DNA of 64,000 nucleotides from Streptomyces sp. CMB-StM0423 (GTDB lineage: Bacteria > Actinomycetota > Actinomycetes > Streptomycetales > Streptomycetaceae), in NCBI RefSeq assembly GCF_002847285.1, contig NZ_CP025407.1, positions 4,310,501 through 4,374,500 of the forward strand, written 5' to 3'. The notes below the pieces were generated by a model. The model ran no database searches, was not told the DNA's origin, and saw only the letters and a program-made list of their open reading frames with translations. The translations under genes and the position numbers were made by a program. Below, one piece after another: positions 57,852 through 64,000 of this stretch (its first letter is position 1; each line of letters starts with the position of its first letter).

Positions 57852-58484
57852 TCAGGTGGTCTTCTTCGCCTTCGGCCCCGCCTTCGTGCCCGTCTTCCCC
57901 TGCGGGCCGGCCGCCTTGGCCGCCGCCTTCGCCTCCTGCTTGAACGCCCGTACCTCCGCCAGCGTCTCCGGCCCGGTGATGTCCGCGACCGACCTGCGGC
58001 TGCCGTCGTCGCCGTACGCGCCCGCCGCCTCGCGCCAGCCGTCGGGGGTGACGCCGTACTGCTTGCCCAGCAGCGCGGTGAGGATCTGCGCCTTCTGCTT
58101 CCCGTACCCGGGCAGCGCCTGGAGCCGCCGCAGCAGCTCCCTGCCGCTGCCGGCGTCGCGCCAGAGGGCTTCGGCGTCGCCGTCGTACTCGTGCACGAGG
58201 TACGCGCAGAGCTGCTGGATCCGCTTGGCCATCGAGCCGGGGTAGCGGTGCACGGCCGGCTTCTCGGAGAGCAGCGCCGCGAACGCCTCCGGGTCCTGCG
58301 CCGCGATGGCGTGGGCGTCGAGGTCGTCGCCGCCCATGCGGTGGGCGATCGAGTACGGGCCGGAGAACGCCCACTCCATGGGCACCTGCTGGTCGAGGAG
58401 CATGCCGACCAGGACGGCCAGCGGGCTGCGGCCGAGCAGCGCGTCGGCCTCCGGCTGCTGCGCGAGACGGACGGTGACGTTCAT
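57852..58484 (-). CDS. HhH-GPD-type base-excision repair family protein
   Basis: A 210-residue protein with the helix-hairpin-helix GPD fold (AVLVGMLLDQQVPMEWAFSG, LQALPGYGKQKAQILTALLG). The hairpin LPGYGKQKA is present. The Asp that normally follows in glycosylases is not obvious (the region reads GDDGSRRSVADI), so activity is uncertain. The Lys/Ala-rich tail (KQEAKAAAKAAGPQGKTGTK) may bind DNA. The ATG gives MNVTVRLAQQPEAD. Confidence 0.88.
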   Translation of the reverse strand: MNVTVRLAQQPEADALLGRSPLAVLVGMLLDQQVPMEWAFSGPYSIAHRMGGDDLDAHAIAAQDPEAFAALLSEKPAVHRYPGSMAKRIQQLCAYLVHEYDGDAEALWRDAGSGRELLRRLQALPGYGKQKAQILTALLGKQYGVTPDGWREAAGAYGDDGSRRSVADITGPETLAEVRAFKQEAKAAAKAAGPQGKTGTKAGPKAKKTT

Positions 58485-58532
58485 CCGAGCATGATGGCAG
58501 CAGCCGGTCGCGGCCCCGCCGGGCAACACGCG

Positions 58533-58566
58533 GGCCCCCGGTGCGCGCCCTGGCGCACCGGGGGCC
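58533..58566 (-). terminator. Terminator of the DUF308 membrane-protein gene
   Basis: A perfect 14-bp stem (GGCCCCCGGTGCGC, 58533-58546, and complement 58553-58566) with a 6-nt loop lies 22 bp beyond the end of the membrane-protein gene on the minus strand. Confidence 0.8.
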
Positions 58567-58588
58567 GGGGACCGGCCGGGCGTCCCGC

Positions 58589-59422
58589 TCAGGCGCCGGC
58601 CGGGAGCTGCTTCGCGCGGTGGCGGATGCGGATCGCGGTGGCGATCTCGATGACGCCGACGGCCAGCAGCCAGGCGCCGGCGAGGTAGGTGAGGATCGCG
58701 ATCGACGTCAGCGGCGACACGATCAGCACGATGCCGGCCAGCGCCGAGATCACGCCGAGGCCGATCTGCCAGCCGCGCGCCGGCATCGCCTCGTCGGAAC
58801 TGGCGGCCACCGCCTGGGTGATGCCGCGGAAGAGCCAGCCGATGCCGATCCACAGGGCGAGCAGCAGGATCGACTGCAGCGCGCTGCGGAAGCACAGCAG
58901 GCCCAGCAGGATGCACAGGGCGCCGCTGATGAACGCCATCACGCGCAGCGCGGTGGAGGCGTGCGTACCGAACGCGGCGACGAGCTGCATCACGCCGATG
59001 ACCAGCAGGTACAGGCCGAAGAGGATGCCGACGACGCGGAGCGTCTCGCCGGGCCAGGCGAGGGTGAGGGCGCCGAGGACGAGGGCGGCGACGCCCGCGA
59101 GCAGCACCGCCTGCCAGGCGCCTCTGGCGAGGAGGCCGAGGGGCCCCTCGGGGACGGCGCCGTGTTCTCGGTGGGCGGTACGTGCCGCGCCGCCGCCGGG
59201 CGGCGGGCCCGCGTGCTCGTCGCCTGCGACGACGCTGAGCCGGCGCTCCCGGGGGGCGTGCTCCCCGGGGGTGGCGGTGGATGCGGCCCGGGGTTCTTCC
59301 ACGCGGCGGGTGCGGTCGCCGACGGGGCGTATGCCCTCGCCGGAGGCGTCGGTGTCAGCGGCGTCGGAGGAGGGGCCGGGCTTCTCGGGGCGGCCGCGGT
59401 GCGGCGCCGGGTCGGTGCTCAT
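58589..59422 (-). CDS. DUF308/HdeD-like membrane protein
   Basis: A 277-residue protein. A hydrophilic N-terminal region of about 95 residues is followed by six hydrophobic helices in three repeated pairs (WQAVLLAGVAALVLGALTLA, RVVGILFGLYLLVIGVMQLV, IAILTYLAGAWLLAVGVIEI), the HdeD/DUF308 pattern. HdeD in E. coli aids acid resistance; in actinobacteria the role is unknown. ATG 59422 (MSTDPAPHRG) is used. The neighbouring DUF488 gene is on the same strand. Confidence 0.88.
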   Translation of the reverse strand: MSTDPAPHRGRPEKPGPSSDAADTDASGEGIRPVGDRTRRVEEPRAASTATPGEHAPRERRLSVVAGDEHAGPPPGGGAARTAHREHGAVPEGPLGLLARGAWQAVLLAGVAALVLGALTLAWPGETLRVVGILFGLYLLVIGVMQLVAAFGTHASTALRVMAFISGALCILLGLLCFRSALQSILLLALWIGIGWLFRGITQAVAASSDEAMPARGWQIGLGVISALAGIVLIVSPLTSIAILTYLAGAWLLAVGVIEIATAIRIRHRAKQLPAGA

Positions 59423-59497
59423 GCTCCAGGCTGCGAGCGGCTCCGTCCTGGCTGCCACCGGCGCTGGGCCGTACGGGTGACCCGTACGGCCGCGGGG

Positions 59498-59866
59498 TCA
59501 GCCCCGCTCCAGCTCCTCCGCGAGCACCGTCAGGTGGCTGCGCTGCACTTCCTTCGTGCTGGTCACCAGCGTCAGCGGCCCCTGCTCGTACAGCGCGCGC
59601 AGATGCGCCAGCGCCGTCGCGCGCTCGTGGTCGGCCAGCTCCGCGCGGTAGCGCTTCACGAAGTCCGGGTAGCGGTCGAAGTCCGCGTGCAGCCAGTGGC
59701 GCAGCTCGTCGGAGGGCGCGATGGCCTTCAGCCACTCGTCGACGTGCGCCTTCTCCTTGGTCATGCCGCGGGGCCAGATCCGGTCGACGAGGACGCGCGT
59801 GCCGTCGTCGCCTTCGGGGGCGTCGTAGACACGTCGTATCCGTGGGGGTGCGTGTTTTGTCGCCAT
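59498..59866 (-). CDS. DUF488 family protein (YeaO-like)
   Basis: A 122-residue protein matching DUF488: RRVYDAPEGDDGTRVLVDRI, then WPRGMTKEKAHVDEWLKAIA, and a C-terminal part TLVTSTKEVQRSHLTVLAEE. The function is unknown. The length is normal and the N-terminal Arg/Pro pattern is conserved. Upstream are the two SPFH genes on the same strand, 53 bp away. Confidence 0.9.
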   Translation of the reverse strand: MATKHAPPRIRRVYDAPEGDDGTRVLVDRIWPRGMTKEKAHVDEWLKAIAPSDELRHWLHADFDRYPDFVKRYRAELADHERATALAHLRALYEQGPLTLVTSTKEVQRSHLTVLAEELERG

Positions 59867-59918
59867 ACGTCCACGGTAGCCGTGCGGCGAGCCCCCCGCG
59901 CCCGCCGCACGGCCCCGC

Positions 59919-61271
59919 TCACTCCTCGCCGGCCCCGTGTCCGTCGGCCGCCACCGCCCGGAGCAGGCCGCCCGCCGGCGGCACGGAACCGCCCGCCGGG
60001 GAGCCGGCCGTCAGCCGGGGGAGCAACTGTGCCGTGAGGAGGGTCGTGAGCGCGGAGACGTCCCCGCCCCCGCCGCCGTCCGTGCGGATGACCGTCGGCT
60101 GCGGCGCGCTGCCCGCGAGCACCGCGCCCACCTCCAGCCGCCGCCTGGCCAGCTCGTACTGCAGCACCGCGCGGTTGTCGCGGTACGCCTGCGCCAGCCG
60201 GCGCTGCGCCTTCGCCTCGTTCTCGGCGGCGATGAGGCCGCTGCGCCCGCGGGTCTCGATCTCGAAGCGGACCTTCTGCGCCTCGGTCTCCTGCTGCTCC
60301 AGCAGCCGGGCGACCTCTTCGCGGGCCCGGTTCAGCGCCGCCTTGACCTCGACGAACCGCGCGTCGCGCGCCTTCTTCGCCCGCTCGATGTCCATCTGCA
60401 GGTTGTCGATACGGCGCTTGCGGGTCAGGCCCCACTCCTGCTCGTACGCGGTCCGCTCCTTCGCCACCCGCTCGCGGGTCGCCAGGTGCTGCTGGTACTG
60501 CGCGGGGAGCTGGACGTCGGGGATGTTGGCGCCGGTGACGCGCACGCCGTAGCGGGCCAACTGGCGGTTGAGCAGGTCCTGCATGTCCGCGACGTCCGAG
60601 CCGCGCAGATCGTACGCCCGCTCCGTGCGCACCCGGCGGGCGCGCTGGCGGATCGCGTCCTGCACGGCGCTGGAGAGCACCAGGTCGAAGTTGCCGGCGC
60701 CGATGGTGCGGACGAAGAGCACCGCGTCGTTGATGCGGAACTTCAGGAAGAACTCGATCGAGCGCAGCGGCACGTTCTCCTGCGTCGGGCAGGCCATGAC
60801 CGGGGCCGAGTACGGGATCTCGGTGGCCGTGTCGACGACGAAGTCCACCCGCGACCAGGGGTGCCAGACGAAGTGCCGGCCCGGGCCCAGCGTGCGGGAG
60901 ATGGCGCCGTAGCGGGTGAGGACGCCGTTCGTGCCCTGCTCGATCTTCACGATCGAGGAGCGCCACCACCACAGCACGCCGACGACCAGCAGGAAGACGC
61001 CGGTGCCGTACGCGGCGGCCGCCAGCGCGTCGTACGCGCTCGCGCTCCAGCCGTCCTCGCTGCCGCTCTGCAGCCCGGCCATCACACCGGTCGCGAGCGC
61101 CAGCAGCGCCAGCCACAGCGGCACCATCCACCACAGCCGGCGGCGGTGGCGGGGGATGATGACGGGGATCAGGGTGCCGGCCTCGCCACCGCGCAGCAGT
61201 TGGGGGATGTCGCCCCAGGCCGCGACGAGTTCGGAGATGACCGACCTGCGCTTCATGGCCGTCGTGCTCAT
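59919..61271 (-). CDS. SPFH/band 7 domain membrane protein (second of pair)
   Basis: A 450-residue protein. Two hydrophobic helices in the N-terminal 110 residues (WWMVPLWLALLALATGVMAG, GTGVFLLVVGVLWWW) precede an SPFH domain (VLTRYGAISRTLGPGRHFVW, IEFFLKFRINDAVLFVRTIG), then a long charged coiled coil (ARFVEVKAALNRAREEVARL) and a Gly/Pro-rich tail. Such proteins form membrane-organising rings or act like HflK/HflC. Its start overlaps the stop of the other SPFH gene by 4 bp (ATGA), so the two are coupled and likely form a hetero-oligomer. Confidence 0.88.
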   Translation of the reverse strand: MSTTAMKRRSVISELVAAWGDIPQLLRGGEAGTLIPVIIPRHRRRLWWMVPLWLALLALATGVMAGLQSGSEDGWSASAYDALAAAAYGTGVFLLVVGVLWWWRSSIVKIEQGTNGVLTRYGAISRTLGPGRHFVWHPWSRVDFVVDTATEIPYSAPVMACPTQENVPLRSIEFFLKFRINDAVLFVRTIGAGNFDLVLSSAVQDAIRQRARRVRTERAYDLRGSDVADMQDLLNRQLARYGVRVTGANIPDVQLPAQYQQHLATRERVAKERTAYEQEWGLTRKRRIDNLQMDIERAKKARDARFVEVKAALNRAREEVARLLEQQETEAQKVRFEIETRGRSGLIAAENEAKAQRRLAQAYRDNRAVLQYELARRRLEVGAVLAGSAPQPTVIRTDGGGGGDVSALTTLLTAQLLPRLTAGSPAGGSVPPAGGLLRAVAADGHGAGEE

Positions 61272-63022
61272 GCTCCCGCCTCCTCGTGCCCGTGGTGCGC
61301 GGGCCCGAAGCCCGTGCTCTCGTGTCCGTAGCCTTCGTTGGCGGCTCCGATGCCGGCTTCGGCTCCGGCCGCCTGCGGCGCGTGCTCCTGCTCCGCCTCG
61401 GCGCTGCCCGCCGGGGCCGGGACCGGAGCCGGCCGCTCGGCCTCGCGCAGCGCCCGGATCTCCGGCTCCCGCTCGGCGATCCGCGCCGCGACCTCGGCCA
61501 GCCGCTCCCGTACGGCCGCCATCTCGGCCTCCGAGAACAGGTCCGCTCCGTGCTCGCCGATCAGCTCCCGGGCGAGCGCCAGGAAGTCGACGCCCCCGCC
61601 GCCGCCGTCCGCGCCGCCGGCGGGGCCGCCGATGCGCAGCAACTGCGGCAGGTGGTCGGCGACCTGCTCCAGGGTGTCGAGGACCTGCTGCTGGTAGCGG
61701 TACTCCAGGATCTCCGGCGCCTCGGCCGTCGTCACCGCGCGGATGTCGAGCGCCTGCGCCTCCAGCAGCGCGGCGTTGGCCCGCGCCTCCGACTCGGCCT
61801 GGACGTACCGCTGCCGGGCCAGCGCCTCGGCGCGGTTGGTCTCGCGCTCGACGGCGGTGTCCATCTGGGCCTGGTACTGGGCGATGTCCGCCTGGATCGC
61901 GGACAGCTCCTCCTCGCGGGTCGCCAGCTCCTTGCTCAGGTCGCCCTCGTCCTGCTCCTTGCGGAGCTGGAGCGAGTACTCGTGGGTGTACGCCTCCTTG
62001 GCCATCCGCACCATCTCCGGCGCCGCGAGGTCCATGCGGTACGGCTGGTCGGAGGGCTCGGCGTGGGTGATGTTGGCGTTGGTCAGCTCGACCGCGGGCC
62101 GGAACTGGTGGTTCAGCGAGTCGAGCAGCCGGGTGGTGTCCTCGCCGACCATGTCGTAGATGCCGGCGGCCTCCTGCTCGTAGATGAGGCTGCGGATCGT
62201 CTCGCTGACGGCGTTGTTCAGCTTCTCCTCGAAGCCGCGCACGGCGCCGAGGGTGTAGACGAACTCGACCGGGTCGCTGATCCGGAACTGGATGAACAGG
62301 TCGATGGACGCCTTCACCCCGCCCTTCGTCGGGGCCTCGCGCACGGGCGCGTTGAAGGGGTACTCGCGGGTGGTGTTGAGGATGTACGAGACCCGCTTCC
62401 ACGGGTTCAGCAGGATGACCCGGCCGGGGCCGACGACCTGCTCCAGCTTGCCGAACTTGGTGATCAGGGCATGACACCCATCGGGCACCATCACCATCCC
62501 CTGCCGCCACCACACGAACCCCACGGCGAAGATCGCCAGCACCCAGTAGTGGGCGCCGAACAGCGGGTTCGTCACCACGTCGTCGCCGGTGGCGGCCACC
62601 GCGATGGTGCCGACGAGGCCGATGACGAGCAGCAGCGACACCGGCAGCATGCTGAGGAACGAGCGCCCGCGCGGCAGCACCATCGGGCAGATGGCGTGCA
62701 CCTGCTCAAGCCCCTCGCGCTTCAGCTCGCTGCGGTTCAGCACCTCCCCGGCCTCGTCCAGCGGCACGGACTGCTGCGTCATGACGGTGTCGAGGCTGCC
62801 GCCCTGGTCGCGGGCGGCGGGGAAGTCGGCCGGGTCCATCCCGTCCTCCCGGGGCGCGTCGCCACGCCGGCCCCGGCCGCCTTCCCTGCCCTCGCGGCCC
62901 TGTTCCCCGTCGGGCAGTACACCGCGGCGGCGCAGCTCGTCCTGGGCGAGCTGCCCCGGGCCGTCCCCCTCCATCACGGCCTGCGCCGCGCTTCTGAAGG
63001 TCTGCGCGCGCGAACGTGCCAT
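61268..63022 (-). CDS. SPFH/band 7 domain membrane protein (first of pair)
   Basis: A 584-residue protein. A charged N-terminal domain of about 120 residues, two membrane helices (LSMLPVSLLLVIGLVGTIAV, YWVLAIFAVGFVWW), an SPFH domain (HALITKFGKLEQVVGPGRVI, DLFIQFRISDPVEFVYTLGA), a long coiled coil with Glu/Ala/Arg repeats and a His/Glu/Ala-rich tail. It precedes and is translationally coupled to the second SPFH gene. GAGGAGGGGGACGAC precedes ATG 63022. It may organise membrane microdomains or modulate proteases, by analogy with flotillins and HflKC. Confidence 0.88.
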   Translation of the reverse strand: MARSRAQTFRSAAQAVMEGDGPGQLAQDELRRRGVLPDGEQGREGREGGRGRRGDAPREDGMDPADFPAARDQGGSLDTVMTQQSVPLDEAGEVLNRSELKREGLEQVHAICPMVLPRGRSFLSMLPVSLLLVIGLVGTIAVAATGDDVVTNPLFGAHYWVLAIFAVGFVWWRQGMVMVPDGCHALITKFGKLEQVVGPGRVILLNPWKRVSYILNTTREYPFNAPVREAPTKGGVKASIDLFIQFRISDPVEFVYTLGAVRGFEEKLNNAVSETIRSLIYEQEAAGIYDMVGEDTTRLLDSLNHQFRPAVELTNANITHAEPSDQPYRMDLAAPEMVRMAKEAYTHEYSLQLRKEQDEGDLSKELATREEELSAIQADIAQYQAQMDTAVERETNRAEALARQRYVQAESEARANAALLEAQALDIRAVTTAEAPEILEYRYQQQVLDTLEQVADHLPQLLRIGGPAGGADGGGGGVDFLALARELIGEHGADLFSEAEMAAVRERLAEVAARIAEREPEIRALREAERPAPVPAPAGSAEAEQEHAPQAAGAEAGIGAANEGYGHESTGFGPAHHGHEEAGA

Positions 63023-63184
63023 GTCGTCCCCCTCCTCAGGTCGCGTGATCACTCTCCGCAATCCCAAGCGTTTCGTACAGTCGTGCGCAAGCCCAGGCGC
63101 GGATCGTGACAACACGGGTACGTGGTCATTGCACGATTCCGGCAGTAAGCGGGTTTAGCAGAGCGCCTGCTCTACTATTTCGGC

Positions 63185-63454
63185 ATGGACACCCGGACCC
63201 TCCAGGCGCAGCCGGAGCGCAACGGGGCGGTGGCGCTGGTCCGCCGCGGCTGGAGCCTGCTCCCGGTCGTCGGCGAGTTCCCCTTCCCGGTCCCGTACCA
63301 CTCCGACTTCACGGCGGACGGCAAGCGGGCCTTCTCGGTGACGAAGAAGCTCTCCCTGTACGACCGCTACGAGATCGACATCGCCGACCCCGCGCTGGAC
63401 CGCCGCCTGATCATCGCCCAGGCAGTGGCCCTGGACGCCCTCCAGTCCCGCTGA
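63185..63454 (+). CDS. Small conserved protein, possibly LURP-one/scramblase-like
   Basis: An 89-residue protein (VALVRRGWSLLPVVGEFPFP, FTADGKRAFSVTKKLSLYDR, DRRLIIAQAVALDALQSR). The alternating strand pattern and DRYEIDIADP segment resemble the C-terminal part of LURP-one-related (phospholipid scramblase-like) folds, so it could be a short member or a truncated gene. No signal or helix. The reading frame continues open after its TGA for another 64 codons. Confidence 0.55.
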   Translation: MDTRTLQAQPERNGAVALVRRGWSLLPVVGEFPFPVPYHSDFTADGKRAFSVTKKLSLYDRYEIDIADPALDRRLIIAQAVALDALQSR

Positions 63455-63466
63455 CCGCGGCCGGCG

Positions 63467-63646
63467 GGGGGCTACGCCCTCCTCGCCTGGTGGCCGGCCG
63501 CGCTCGCCGCGCTCGCCGAGGCGGCCGTCGGCGTCCACGGCTGGGAGCCGGCCGAGCGGATCGGCCTGATCGGGGCGGACGAGGCGGGGCTGCTCGGGCA
63601 CGAGGCGGGGGACAGGATGTCGGAGCCGTTCCGGAAGGCCGGGTGA
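63467..63646 (+). other. Open frame downstream and in phase with the preceding gene
   Basis: After the TGA at 63452-63454 the same frame continues, with coding-like third positions, as ALLAWWPAALAALAEAAVGV, HGWEPAERIGLIGADEAGLL and SEPFRKAG, then stops at 63644. No start codon with a ribosome site is visible. It may be a remnant, or a tail once fused to the upstream gene. Confidence 0.3.
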
Positions 63647-63653
63647 GGCGGCG

Positions 63654-64000
63654 CTACGGCCCCGGGGACGGTGACGGGGACGCGGGCGGGGGCGGCAGCG
63701 GGGTGGCGGTGAGCCAGGTGGCGACGAGGCGGAGTTCCGCGGCGTGGGCCGCCGGGTCGTAGCCGTCGTCCGTCGCCGCCAGGTAGGCCGCGTCGATCAC
63801 CGTGACGAGCCAGCGGGCCGCCCGTGCCGGGGGGAACGGCGGCGTGTGGCCCTGCGTCGCCAGCCGCTCCAGGAGCGTCGTCAGGGCCGCCAGGGTCCGG
63901 GTCTCGTCGTCTCCCAGCAGCCTGGCGAACTTCAGGTCGCGGCTCGCCTGGATCAGCGCCGCCGCGATCAGGCCCGGGGCCTGCGGGTCGTCGAGGTCCG
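63654..64000 (-). CDS. TetR-family regulator, C-terminal part
   Basis: The gene extends beyond the right edge; only about 115 C-terminal residues are seen (QAPGLIAAALIQASRDLKFA, RTLAALTTLLERLATQGHTP, PARAARWLVTVIDAAYLAAT, HAAELRLVATWLTAT), ending in a Pro/Ser-rich tail before TAG at 63654-63656. Helical composition and the DAAYLAA motif fit the ligand-binding half of TetR regulators. The DNA-binding domain is outside the window, so the family call is moderately firm. Confidence 0.7.
   Translation of the reverse strand, partial: DLDDPQAPGLIAAALIQASRDLKFARLLGDDETRTLAALTTLLERLATQGHTPPFPPARAARWLVTVIDAAYLAATDDGYDPAAHAAELRLVATWLTATPLPPPPASPSPSPGP

Overview
This is high-GC actinobacterial chromosome, most likely Streptomyces or a close relative. 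GC is high throughout with strong third-position bias, GTG starts are common, TTA codons are rare, and the gene content fits: two adjacent SigF-type sigma factors, a PopR/ClpP locus, DUF5926, DUF1906 and DUF2637 proteins, SPFH pairs, and a pSAM2-like integrative element inserted in a tRNA gene.

Layout. 1-11.9 kb is a core-like stretch: Xaa-Pro aminopeptidase, a GAF/PP2C-type phosphatase, a primase-polymerase-like protein, DUF5926, a GHKL ATPase, a glycerophosphodiesterase, an HtrA-type protease, a small kinase-fold protein and a GNAT acetyltransferase. 11.9-18.5 kb holds a broken arsI, tRNA-Ser(UGA), a VOC protein, a second primase-polymerase, a small secreted Asn/Gln-rich protein, a DUF1906 protein, an ECF sigma factor and an acyl-CoA ligase. 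18.5-25 kb is one giant PAS/receiver protein with a collagen-like linker of about 1,370 residues. 25-33.3 kb contains a clpP pair with its predicted regulator popR, mixed with four decayed genes (ltrA, a THUMP methyltransferase, a maleylpyruvate-isomerase-like fragment and an XRE regulator).

33.38-45.59 kb is a complete actinomycete integrative and conjugative element (AICE). It is bounded by 100-bp near-identical repeats that carry the 3' part of tRNA-Arg(ACG). It encodes integrase, excisionase, a RepSA-type HUH replication initiator, an FtsK-like DNA translocase (TraB), small Spd-like proteins, a KorSA-like GntR repressor and a Pif-like Nudix protein. Its left arm carries an AT-richer two-gene cassette (34.58-36.59 kb). 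One product has a clear PD-(D/E)XK nuclease signature and its large partner has a degenerate version. This is the best candidate here for an undescribed system, plausibly an anti-phage or anti-plasmid module, but its function is inferred.

45.6-64 kb returns to core chromosome: tRNA-Ser(GCU), a TetR regulator convergent with an MFS exporter, two SigB/SigF-family sigma factors, tRNA-Ser(CGA), tadA with its associated protein, upp, a LytR_C protein, an M28 aminopeptidase, an HhH-GPD protein, DUF308 and DUF488 proteins, a tandem SPFH pair and a truncated TetR gene at the edge.

Functional links: the same TCTGCC-N3-GGC element occurs as two abutting copies before the clpP pair and once before popR. 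In the AICE, near-identical palindromes sit at the start of the ATPase gene and before the transfer operon. The genes for RepSA, TraB and the cassette's large protein each contain a TTA codon, which would tie the element to bldA.
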